A stretch of 8,759 nucleotides of DNA, from contig CAMCJO010000073.1 in assembly GCA_945875135.1 (NCBI GenBank), positions 1 through 8,759 of the forward strand, in the 5' to 3' direction. Under the pieces are notes generated by a model that was not told the origin of the DNA, did no database searches, and saw nothing but the letters and a program-made list of their open reading frames with translations. Shown here in pieces: positions 1 through 5,912 of this stretch (positions within the stretch are counted from its first letter, which is position 1; the number at the start of each line of letters is the position of its first letter). Source of the stretch: an uncultured Porphyromonas sp. (GTDB lineage Bacteria > Bacteroidota > Bacteroidia > Bacteroidales > Porphyromonadaceae). The position numbers and the translations under genes are program-made.

Positions 1-159
1 AACGCTCCCGCCCGCACCCAGCAACCATTACACGATCCCTCCCGTGAAACTTGGGCTAAGATACGCTCTACGGATGCAGACAGATAGGCTCCCCCGATGA
101 GAAACCTCTTCGAGAGAGCCTGTCTTTAACTTTACGCTGTCCGGTAAAAGTCGGATAGC
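1..159. other. non-coding region downstream of the T9SS-like gene
   Basis: I see no credible gene in these 159 bases. Reading in the direction of the adjacent gene, it holds two imperfect hairpins just past the stop codon. One pairs 129-135 with 144-151 (core TTTAC/GTAAA). The other pairs 78-91 with 116-125: GGCTC (87-91) with GAGCC (116-120), extended by AGACA/TGTCT across a four-base bulge. Neither is followed by a clear T-run on the minus strand, so a terminator role is possible but not shown. Bases 1-60 show nothing I recognise. Confidence 0.5.
78..125 (-). terminator. possible hairpin terminator after the T9SS-like gene
   Basis: An imperfect stem pairs 78-82 and 87-91 with 121-125 and 116-120, with a loop of about 24 bases. 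It lies about 35 bp past the stop codon of the gene ending at 160. There is no following T-tract, so this could be a transcript 3'-end stabiliser or a chance structure rather than an intrinsic terminator. Confidence 0.25.
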
Positions 160-1785
160 TTATAGCGAGAGTTTGAGTGAGGCGGAGCTACCCTGAGCAC
201 TCACTGCTAGGACGATGTAGTCACCCTGCGGCAGCGTGTGACGTAGGGGAGCCATGTCTAGCTGCGTGGTCTGTGCACTCTGATAGAGTAGCTCTCCCTG
301 CGCGTTGAAGAGGTAGATGCAACTAGGCTCAGCGACGTGGAGTAGCTCTCCGTCAAATCTCAAGTCCTGCTCCATGGCACCGCATACGGGTGCGATGGGT
401 AGGATGCTCTGCCCAAAGCGGAAGTAGCTGTTGCGATAAGTCTTGGAGGTTTCGTTTGGATAGCCTAAGAGCGTCACCGTCTTACCGTCTAAGCTCACCT
501 CAGGCCAGCCTGTGTGGATGGTAGGCTCGCCCGATACGGGATCTGGCATGGAGTAGAAGGTAGAGAAGTCTTGCTGCGTCTGCTCCTTGACCCACTCTAC
601 GAGTGAGAGCGTCTTCTGATCATGAGTGTAGACGAAAGCATCCCAATAGCGACCACTGACAGGAGACGCATAGAGAAGGTCACGCTGCTCTCCTAGGAGG
701 TCGCGAGGATTGACCTCTTCGGAGGTTCCTTCGGGATAATTGACCAGCTCGGCTTTGCCACTCGTCAGATCTACAGAGAGATACTTGACCGCCTTGGTAA
801 AGCGGAAGCCCTCATCATCCACGCCATTCTCGACGACAGTCACCAGAGCATAGCGTCCCTTGCCACCTACTGCGAGGGAGTGCTGCTTCATAGCGAGATT
901 GCGAGAGAAGAGGTCGAAGAGTCGGTAGTACTCGTCACACGCTTTGTTGTAAGCGTCCTCCTGCTCTTGTAGCTTTTGCTCATCGTAATTAGGATCGTCT
1001 GGATCGGAGGTCGCAGTCACATAGTCGTCATACTCAGGGAAGGGAGGCACTGTGATGCTGTGGTCAAAGAGCACATCATCTGCGGGGAACTGTAGTCCAT
1101 AGGTGCCATCAGCCTTTCTTTGATAGGTCATGACGGTCGCTAGGTTACCACTCTCCTTCACTAGAAAGCCTACTAGTGTAGCACCATCTTCGCTTACATA
1201 TATCAGTCTAAACTGCTGCGGCGTAGTGCCTAGAGGGTTTTTGTCAGGGACGGGCAGCGTGCTTACCTTATAGCTCTTGCCATCAGCACTGCGCTCTCCG
1301 ATGACTGGTATAGACTCCCAGCCAGAGTCGAGGATCGTACCGCAAAAGTACTTAGCATCACTGGTTAGGTGCCAGAGAGTGAAGTAAGGGTGATCGGGGT
1401 CGGGCGATGTGACGAATATGCTATGCTCCCCATTGGTGGAGTCTAGAGGTACTAGTACAACCCCATTAGATAGTCCAGACTGCTCGCCAGCCGATGCTGT
1501 CTGCAGGAGAGACCAGCCGTCAGAAGATATGCCGACGACCTCGCAGGTGGTCGTCTCGTCGCCATAGATGGCGTACTTGTTTGTCTTCGTATCGAGAGCG
1601 AAGCCACGACCACGCAGAGCACCATAGAGGTAGCGGCCATTGCCACTAGAGCCTAGGAGTGCCATGCTGGATAGTTCGTCTGGCAGGTCTGTCGGATTGG
1701 TCTCGATAGTCAGGCTCTGCGCATTTGTCAATGTCACACAAGATAGCCATGTGAGGACCAAAAAGAGTAGCTGTGCTCGTTTCAT
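160..1785 (-). CDS. secreted protein of unknown function with T9SS-like C-terminal domain
   Basis: A 541-residue protein whose function I do not recognise. Residues 1-22 form a type I signal peptide (KR, then a hydrophobic stretch, cleavage likely after A22, before QSLT). A cysteine at 16 follows WLS, which is a poor lipobox. The body has repeated short beta-strand and turn segments of the form 'S.DG..L.G' (for example around 85-92, 142-150 and 197-206), suggesting a beta-propeller or similar beta-rich fold. It is interrupted by an acidic, probably helical insertion at about 250-292 (rich in D, E and Y). The last 67 residues (475-541) resemble a T9SS sorting domain: beta strands with an 'IYLFNAQGELLYQS' segment, then 'LPQGDYIVLAVSAQG' and a short basic end (KLSL). 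This predicts export by signal peptidase and type IX secretion, then release or attachment at the cell surface. It has its own promoter at 1820-1850. The CTD assignment rests on pattern only. Confidence 0.8.
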   Translation of the reverse strand: MKRAQLLFLVLTWLSCVTLTNAQSLTIETNPTDLPDELSSMALLGSSGNGRYLYGALRGRGFALDTKTNKYAIYGDETTTCEVVGISSDGWSLLQTASAGEQSGLSNGVVLVPLDSTNGEHSIFVTSPDPDHPYFTLWHLTSDAKYFCGTILDSGWESIPVIGERSADGKSYKVSTLPVPDKNPLGTTPQQFRLIYVSEDGATLVGFLVKESGNLATVMTYQRKADGTYGLQFPADDVLFDHSITVPPFPEYDDYVTATSDPDDPNYDEQKLQEQEDAYNKACDEYYRLFDLFSRNLAMKQHSLAVGGKGRYALVTVVENGVDDEGFRFTKAVKYLSVDLTSGKAELVNYPEGTSEEVNPRDLLGEQRDLLYASPVSGRYWDAFVYTHDQKTLSLVEWVKEQTQQDFSTFYSMPDPVSGEPTIHTGWPEVSLDGKTVTLLGYPNETSKTYRNSYFRFGQSILPIAPVCGAMEQDLRFDGELLHVAEPSCIYLFNAQGELLYQSAQTTQLDMAPLRHTLPQGDYIVLAVSAQGSSASLKLSL

Positions 1786-1819
1786 AGTAAGTCTTATTGT
1801 TAGATGTGATACTCTACAG

Positions 1820-1850
1820 CAAAGATAGTCTATGAATTTGAGATATGCAA
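1820..1850 (-). promoter_or_regulatory. Bacteroidota-type promoter for the T9SS-like gene
   Basis: On the minus strand the sequence TATCTTTG (1820-1827) matches the Bacteroidota -7 consensus TAnnTTTG exactly. A TTG (1848-1850) lies 20 bp upstream, where the -33 element is expected. Transcription would begin near 1813, giving a leader of roughly 28 nt before the ATG at 1785. The promoter lies between the nuclease stop codon (1893) and this gene, so the gene can be expressed on its own. Confidence 0.65.
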
Positions 1851-1892
1851 TGGGAGGCTATTACTTAGACTCCGCCAAGCTGACGATCGACG

Positions 1893-3032
1893 CTAGATGC
1901 CGGGCCAGAGGGAGAGGTCGTCCGTGGGGTGCGCGGCCTCGACACGGGTCTCGATGTTGTCGGGGAGGTTGTGAAAGAAGTCTAGCCCAGTGCGCTTCTC
2001 TAGCTGGTCGATAGAGATAGCGACGGTGCGAGGACGGTCGACCTGAGCTGGACGGGTGTGCTCCACCCAGAAGGCGATCGCCTGATAGTGGTCGCCACGC
2101 TGCGCCAGGATAGCCATCCAGTAGTAGCGCGGCACGGTGATGCCACCCACGGTGACACCGAGGGTCTCCCCCTCTCGCAGGGTACCCCCCTTGGCCACAT
2201 AAAGCTTGTCACGCAGATGACTATTGCGCGCCCACTTCTGTACCAGTTGCTCGAGCTGTAGCCACACACCCGTATTGAGGTTGTTTCGCTGCGGACTCAT
2301 ATTGGTATAGTAAAAGGTCTGCTCGTTCGCCTCCTTTGAGTAAAGACGATCAGCCGATGCGACAATATGTCCGCGGTCATACCCCTTGAAAGCACTCCGC
2401 GTGACTTCGTACTGACTCGGCACAAAGGGGTCCCAGCTCCAAGCGTCACTGCGCCCTGTGTGTCGCTGACAGGTGTAGTCATCGGCACTATAACAAACCC
2501 AGATAGGATGGTGGTAGACGACGTCATACTCGACAGAGAAGTTGACACGCTGTCCCTGTTCTACTCGGTGGGTGATGTAGTAAGCGGAGCTACGCCCCGA
2601 GAGCTTAGGAGCCTCTAGGAGAGAGACGTCGCCCAGGATTGTCTCACTGCCATACTCGCCACTGCCACCCATATGCCCAGCTGCTTGCTGCTGGGTGATG
2701 GCGTAAGTGACGCTTTTGCCATTGGCTGAGAGTGTCAGCTGAGCTTGGCGCTCCCCACCCTCGTTGGCAGAGATGGAGACGATCACCTCCTGCTTGCCCG
2801 CATTGCCCTCGCTCGGGGATACGGTGAGCCAGGCATCGGGCGACGCGGTGAGCGTCCAGCTAGTCGGCGCCTCGACTGTCACGAAGAAGTCTAACGGCTC
2901 GGGGTTAACGACCCGCGCGGAGGCACCTGTACGGTCATAGAGGGCTAGCTCTGTAGGTAGCTCGGGCTGTGAAGTGCCTTGCGGCTTACAACCAACGAGT
3001 AGGAGTGCCAACCAACCTACGAGTAGGAGCAT
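1893..3032 (-). CDS. BACON-domain lipoprotein with NucA/Serratia-type DNA/RNA non-specific endonuclease
   Basis: This predicted lipoprotein (379 residues from this start) should cut DNA and RNA at the cell envelope using a single metal ion. The chosen ATG is immediately followed by a hydrophobic segment ending in lipobox LLVGC (Cys15). Residues about 34-116 form a BACON domain ('WLTVSPSEGNAGK..V.VSISAN'). Residues about 134-364 form the beta-beta-alpha-Me nuclease. They include catalytic DRGH (219-222; His222 the general base), Asn244 in NMSPQ, metal-ligand Asn253 and Glu261 in the W..LE segment, spaced as in Serratia nuclease (H89, N110, N119, E127). All expected catalytic residues are present, so the enzyme looks intact. 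The open frame continues upstream to 3275, with ATGs at 3212 and 3275. That extension (81 codons to 3275) runs through an inserted mobile element and would bury the signal peptide, so I reject it as the usual start. A strong hairpin separates this gene from the receptor operon upstream. I find no clear promoter. Acid-rich surface-export residues after the lipid Cys are absent (CKPQG), so the protein could face the periplasm. Confidence 0.9.
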   Translation of the reverse strand: MLLLVGWLALLLVGCKPQGTSQPELPTELALYDRTGASARVVNPEPLDFFVTVEAPTSWTLTASPDAWLTVSPSEGNAGKQEVIVSISANEGGERQAQLTLSANGKSVTYAITQQQAAGHMGGSGEYGSETILGDVSLLEAPKLSGRSSAYYITHRVEQGQRVNFSVEYDVVYHHPIWVCYSADDYTCQRHTGRSDAWSWDPFVPSQYEVTRSAFKGYDRGHIVASADRLYSKEANEQTFYYTNMSPQRNNLNTGVWLQLEQLVQKWARNSHLRDKLYVAKGGTLREGETLGVTVGGITVPRYYWMAILAQRGDHYQAIAFWVEHTRPAQVDRPRTVAISIDQLEKRTGLDFFHNLPDNIETRVEAAHPTDDLSLWPGI

Positions 3033-3038
3033 CTGGCG
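3030..3038. repeat. target-site duplication, copy next to the nuclease coding region
   Basis: CATCTGGCG, identical to 3210-3218 on the other side of the inserted element. On the minus strand it reads CGCCAGATG, and its last three bases are the start codon chosen for the nuclease lipoprotein. Confidence 0.7.
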
Positions 3039-3091
3039 ACTGTTGCATAAAGGCGAATCGCTGTGTTGCTTTCGGGATTCGGCTTCGGTCA

Positions 3092-3105
3092 CATACGGAG
3101 GTATG
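3092..3105. repeat. short palindrome within the mobile element
   Basis: CATAC (3092-3096) and GTATG (3101-3105) flank a GGAG loop. It is short and would be unremarkable alone. It is listed as the third palindrome in an element made largely of inverted repeats. Confidence 0.4.
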
Positions 3106-3162
3106 CTCCCTTCAGACCTCACCCTCAGCGCCTTGCGCTTCATCCTTTCTGCAAAGTCTGGA

Positions 3163-3182
3163 CAATCTTGCAAGCAAGATTG
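3163..3182. repeat. internal perfect palindrome of the mobile element
   Basis: CAATCTTG (3163-3170) and CAAGATTG (3175-3182) are perfect 8-bp inverted repeats around a four-base loop (CAAG). It directly abuts the terminal hairpin at 3183-3211, making a double stem-loop at the right end of the element. Confidence 0.75.
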
Positions 3183-3211
3183 TGAGACTGTTGACTTTTG
3201 CAACAGTCTCA
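3183..3211. repeat. terminal hairpin of the mobile element
   Basis: TGAGACTGTTG (3183-3193) and CAACAGTCTCA (3201-3211) form a perfect 11-bp inverted repeat with a seven-base loop (ACTTTTG). The right terminal repeat of the element is therefore itself one arm of a hairpin. This recalls subterminal structures that bind a transposase or form cruciforms. Confidence 0.75.
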
Positions 3212-3218
3212 TCTGGCG
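3210..3218. repeat. target-site duplication, promoter-side copy with second ATG
   Basis: The second CATCTGGCG copy. On the minus strand it gives an ATG at 3212-3210, in frame with the nuclease and 60 codons upstream of the other copy's ATG. This ATG probably represents the start codon as seen from the original promoter and leader. Confidence 0.65.
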
Positions 3219-3276
3219 GTGTGAACGTCTATAGTGAGGAGAGTACATAGCTCTTTGAAGTAATGGGGATAACAAA

Positions 3277-3360
3277 AGGCGAAGCCTCTGAGACTACCTT
3301 TCGGAGAGACCTACCCGCTCGGGGGACTGGCTCTCAAGGTTAAGCTCAGAGGCTCCGCTT
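3277..3360 (-). terminator. long hairpin terminator at the end of the receptor operon
   Basis: A nearly continuous hairpin of about 84 nt. Bases 3279-3292 pair with 3345-3358 at 13 of 14 positions. The stem continues with 3296-3300/3336-3340 (ACCTT/AAGGT), 3304-3308/3331-3335 (GAGAG/CTCTC) and 3310-3311/3329-3330, with small bulges between. Read on the minus strand, the structure begins 24 bp after the stop codon at 3384. It ends in TTCGCC followed by TTTTG, as expected for an intrinsic terminator, though the T-run is short. It could also be a bidirectional 3'-end structure or a repeated intergenic palindrome. Confidence 0.55.
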
Positions 3361-3383
3361 GGTTGAGATAGTTCTAGGAAAGG

Positions 3384-5015
3384 CTACTTGACCGTGAGTG
3401 CCTCCACTTGGTAAGTGGTGGTGTGAAGAGGATTCTGCGAAGCCTCGTAGAGGAGAGCTATGTAGCCCGCATCGGCAGAGCCTGTGATCGTGTAACTCTT
3501 CTTATAGTGCTGGTTGCCGTAACCGCTAGGACTGCTCTGATCATTGATCACCTCTAGTGTCTTCACCAGCTTGCCGTCTTTGTCTAGCTGCTGGATGGTA
3601 AGCGTAGCACCATTGGTGTGACCGGTGCTATAAGTCAAGTCGACCGTGTAGCTACTGCCGGCCTTCATCTGTAGGCGTGGCGTGACGAGGACACACTTAT
3701 TCTCAGGAACAGTAGACTTAAAGGCACTTGCCTGCGCATAGTGCACATTGCCAAATGATCTCTTCTGGAACTTACGTCCACCCACTAAGTCTTTGTTGAG
3801 CCAGCCAGGCAGCGTAAAGTCTTTATTATCCTCACCACCCTTAGAGAAATCATCTGCAAAGGGTATCGTACGCGCCGTCTGCGAGAGATCGACTCCATAG
3901 ACGTTTCCCTGCGTATTAGGGTTAGGATTAGGGTTAGGATTAGGGTTGGGCTGATTGCCACCACCCACGTCAAAGCGTGGCTGATCCAGCTTGATGTCGC
4001 TACGTAGCGTGGGGCGGAGGTTGAAGAAGGTCTTATTGACCGTCACGACAGCCGTGATGCTACCGCTACCAGAGGGCACCTTCTCATCACGGAAGGTGGC
4101 TGTCTTCCAGACCTCCAGATTGGTCTTATTGCCACTCTTATCAACAATCTGATGGCGTGTAGAGGAGTAGGTGCTAGCTGGGTCAAAGAAGGGTACGTCT
4201 GGCTTGACAAACTGGACATCCTTGACACGGACGTACTGATTCGGGTGCTTGCCTGCGATGACCTCAGCGAGCGTAGTCTCGATCGGTTCGATCGGCTTGT
4301 TGGGCACGATAGACATCTGTGCGCGTGAGACTTGTAGCTGTATGGTTCCGTTGAAGTTAGAGATCTTAGCTCCCTTGAGCTTAGCGGTTACCTCATCGCC
4401 AAACTTCAATGGATCTTCGCCCTTGGGCACCGTCAGGACGAGCGCATTGCCCTCAGCGTCCTGTATGTAGTGGAAACCAGCAAAGGGGAACTGCTTCGTC
4501 TCGGCATGAGTCGTGACCGTAGCGCGAATGCGCAGGTCTTGGTCGATGGTCTTGCCGTCTTGGTCTAGCCCCTCACCTAGCTTAGCAATCTCAGCGAGCG
4601 AGGTGTAGGTGATTCCCTTGCCAGTGCTGCCGAGCTGCATGATCAGGTAGACGTGCTGTGTCGTAGAGGTCTTGATGATCATCTGAGCTTCACGAGCATC
4701 TTCGCTTCTGTTAGGGAGTGCCGTGATGGTGATCTGGTGCGTTCCCTCGGTCGCCTCCATAGGAGTCGCCGAAACCCACTCGGCACCCTCGCCGAAGGTG
4801 ATCGAGAAGCGTCTATTGGTCTCGATGGTCAGCTCCTGCGTACCACCATCCTGCTTGAAGGGGATTGTATTGTCGGTGAAGTTTGGTGAGAGCGTCACGT
4901 AGGGCTTCTCATAGTAGTCCATCTCATCCTTACAGCTGGTCACAGCGAGCAGCGGAGCGATGGTGAGGATAGCGAGGAGTAGTCGTCTCGTCGCAAGTTT
5001 ATTGAGTGTCTTCAT
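3384..5015 (-). CDS. surface lipoprotein with BACON, DUF5689 and C-terminal beta-rich domains
   Basis: A 543-residue lipoprotein with lipobox AVTSC (lipid Cys28), followed by K-D-E-M-D. A K-(D/E)2 sequence right after the Cys matches the lipoprotein export signal described in Bacteroidota for flipping lipoproteins to the outer surface. Residues about 38-128 form a BACON-type Ig fold ('EWVSATPMEATEGTHQITITALPN'). Residues about 135-348 form DUF5689: an OB-like beta domain ('LRIRATVTTH...FHYIQDAEGNALVLTV', about 161-236) and a second half ending 'GSGSITAVV....LRPTLRSDIKLDQPRF'. A low-complexity NP linker (354-367) leads to a beta-sandwich at about 380-543 resembling choice-of-anchor-J or CBM-like domains ('PFADDFSKG...LPGW', with 'SSYTVDLTYSTG'). 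No catalytic motif is visible, so it is probably a ligand-binding accessory to the receptor. It sits 55 bp after the other DUF5689 gene, which shares the same terminal motif. Confidence 0.85.
   Translation of the reverse strand: MKTLNKLATRRLLLAILTIAPLLAVTSCKDEMDYYEKPYVTLSPNFTDNTIPFKQDGGTQELTIETNRRFSITFGEGAEWVSATPMEATEGTHQITITALPNRSEDAREAQMIIKTSTTQHVYLIMQLGSTGKGITYTSLAEIAKLGEGLDQDGKTIDQDLRIRATVTTHAETKQFPFAGFHYIQDAEGNALVLTVPKGEDPLKFGDEVTAKLKGAKISNFNGTIQLQVSRAQMSIVPNKPIEPIETTLAEVIAGKHPNQYVRVKDVQFVKPDVPFFDPASTYSSTRHQIVDKSGNKTNLEVWKTATFRDEKVPSGSGSITAVVTVNKTFFNLRPTLRSDIKLDQPRFDVGGGNQPNPNPNPNPNPNTQGNVYGVDLSQTARTIPFADDFSKGGEDNKDFTLPGWLNKDLVGGRKFQKRSFGNVHYAQASAFKSTVPENKCVLVTPRLQMKAGSSYTVDLTYSTGHTNGATLTIQQLDKDGKLVKTLEVINDQSSPSGYGNQHYKKSYTITGSADAGYIALLYEASQNPLHTTTYQVEALTVK
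3916..3950. repeat. 12-bp tandem repeat encoding the Asn-Pro linker
   Basis: On the plus strand the unit TTAGGGTTAGGA occurs at 3916-3927 and 3928-3939, followed by a degenerate third copy to 3950. Each unit encodes NPNP in the lipoprotein linker, so gain or loss of a unit keeps the reading frame. Four GGG runs (3919, 3931, 3943, 3948) with loops of 9, 9 and 2 bases could form a G-quadruplex on the template strand. Confidence 0.85.
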
Positions 5016-5070
5016 ATCTGGGTCTAACTCTGTTTCTTAAATTCTTGAGCGAAGCTCCGTAGAGCCTCCG

Positions 5071-5898
5071 TTACTTAGTCGTCTGAAATCGTGGGCTGGT
5101 GAAGTTAACATCACTCTCTAGGCTAATGAGGAGCTGAGGCTTCCCATTGAAGTAGCCGAGGATGGCGGTGATATTGCCAGAGCCCTCAGGGATCTGCCTG
5201 CCAGCAAAGAGCGCATAGCTACTCGAGCGCAGTACGACACGGTTGCCCTGCTGGTCTTCGATCTGACGCTCCACAGCGGGCACGTTCGTCTTATTGTCCG
5301 CATCGGCATAAGTCTGACCTAGCTCGCTATCGACAAACTGTACACCCTCAAGACGTATCAGCGTATTGGCATACTCAGGTGAGAGCGTCGGAATGGTGAG
5401 CGTGCGGTAGACGAGTGGCTGACGACTGTTGTCACAGCGCACCAAGCGAGGCGTCATCTGCTCGGGGAGGTACGCATTCTCGTACTTTGGCTCGGTAGAG
5501 CTCTTGCCCAGCGTGACGACACCGCCATACTTACCGAGCGTCAGCCCGTGACAGCGGATCGCTATCTTAGAGCCGCGCTTGTAGAGGAGGTTGGAGTTGA
5601 CGAGTCCCGCCTTGAACTCGATACCGCCCGTCTCGTCCTGTAGGTAGATAGACTTGTAGATGTTGCCCTCGCTATCGTCCGAGATGACTTGACCGACGAT
5701 TACGGCATCAGGCACGACCTGTACAGGCTTCGACTGGTAGAGCGCTTTGAGCTCTTGGATCGTCATCGTCCGCTCCCAGAGAGGGCGTGGCTTGGGCTCC
5801 TGTGGCGGGTCGATCTTGTTGTACTGACAGCTCGTCAGCAAGGCGAGCATGCCGACCACGACGATGAGTCTATTATATATATGTGTCATACTATTCAT
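5071..5898 (-). CDS. DUF5689-domain lipoprotein
   Basis: A 275-residue lipoprotein with a signal peptide ending in lipobox LLTSC (lipid Cys24). The start could be Met1 or Met4; Met1 is taken because an A-rich sequence (AAAACGG) precedes it. A proline-rich spacer (31-41) leads to DUF5689 from about 43 to 270. The first half (65-133) has an OB-like pattern: 'VIVGQVISDD..GNIYKSIYLQDETGGIEF', then 'GSKIAIRCHGLTLGKYGGVVTLG'. The second half (178-265) has 'LIRLEGVQFVDSELG' and 'PEGSGNITAILGYFNGKPQLLISLESD'. The downstream 543-residue protein shares VQFV, GSG.ITA and the terminal S-D-x-x-x-x-x-x-PRF pattern, so the two are probably paralogues. OB-like folds bind nucleic acid or oligosaccharide; the true ligand is unknown. 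It begins 14 bp after the receptor stop codon and is almost certainly cotranscribed with it. The residues after Cys24 (QYNKID) are only weakly acidic, so surface exposure is less certain than for its neighbour. Confidence 0.88.
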   Translation of the reverse strand: MNSMTHIYNRLIVVVGMLALLTSCQYNKIDPPQEPKPRPLWERTMTIQELKALYQSKPVQVVPDAVIVGQVISDDSEGNIYKSIYLQDETGGIEFKAGLVNSNLLYKRGSKIAIRCHGLTLGKYGGVVTLGKSSTEPKYENAYLPEQMTPRLVRCDNSRQPLVYRTLTIPTLSPEYANTLIRLEGVQFVDSELGQTYADADNKTNVPAVERQIEDQQGNRVVLRSSSYALFAGRQIPEGSGNITAILGYFNGKPQLLISLESDVNFTSPRFQTTK

Positions 5899-5912
5899 CC
5901 GTTTTAAGGGGG

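Larger units (their letters stand above)
3036..3210. mobile_element. MITE-like non-autonomous element at the nuclease start codon
   Basis: The left end reads GCGACTGTTGCA (3036-3047) and the right end TGCAACAGTCTC (3199-3210). These are inverted repeats matching at 11 of 12 bases. They are flanked by a direct duplication, ATCTGGCG, at 3031-3038 and 3211-3218 (9 bp, CATCTGGCG, if the preceding C is counted). The duplication overlaps the 12-bp ends by a few bases, so the exact boundary is uncertain. The interior has no transposase and is too short to encode one. It carries three palindromes, listed separately. The small size, inverted ends and target duplication suggest a miniature element mobilised in trans by an insertion sequence with similar ends. 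I cannot name the parent family from the sequence. The alternative is a repetitive extragenic palindrome that spreads by another route. Confidence 0.7.
3033..3276. other. gene-free stretch upstream of the nuclease start
   Basis: Between the chosen nuclease start and the terminator at 3277-3360 lie the mobile element and, on its far side, about 58 bp of ordinary sequence (3219-3276). I searched those 58 bp on the minus strand for TAnnTTTG with an upstream TTTG/TTG and found no convincing match. The native promoter of the nuclease should lie here if the gene is transcribed independently. Confidence 0.5.

Noticed and set aside
3039..3209. Remnant of a full insertion sequence with a transposase fragment
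   Set aside because: None of the translated frames shows a transposase motif, and the element has both ends, so a miniature element fits better than a decayed insertion sequence.
3092..3210. CRISPR array or tRNA-like structure suggested by the consecutive palindromes
   Set aside because: The palindromes differ in sequence and spacing, there are no repeated units with spacers, and no cloverleaf can be drawn.
2969..3250. Plus-strand open frames across the mobile element (two frames)
   Set aside because: They overlap the nuclease signal peptide and the element, lack a promoter or recognisable protein features, and are explained by the element's stop-poor sequence.
3033..3275. N-terminal extension of the nuclease to an ATG at 3275 or 3212
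   Set aside because: Most of the extension is encoded by the inserted element, and it would place the lipoprotein signal peptide about 60-80 residues inside the protein. I take the ATG at 3032-3030 as the main start, while noting the upstream ATG as a possible alternative.
5016..5070. Hairpin or promoter between the two DUF5689 genes
   Set aside because: Only a 4-bp stem (GAGC-TTC-GCTC) and a short imperfect direct repeat (ACGGAG) are present. There is no -7 box, so cotranscription is simpler.
5870..5885. TA-rich tract near the start of the 275-residue lipoprotein as a promoter or origin element
   Set aside because: It lies inside the signal-peptide coding region and has no associated box or repeat.
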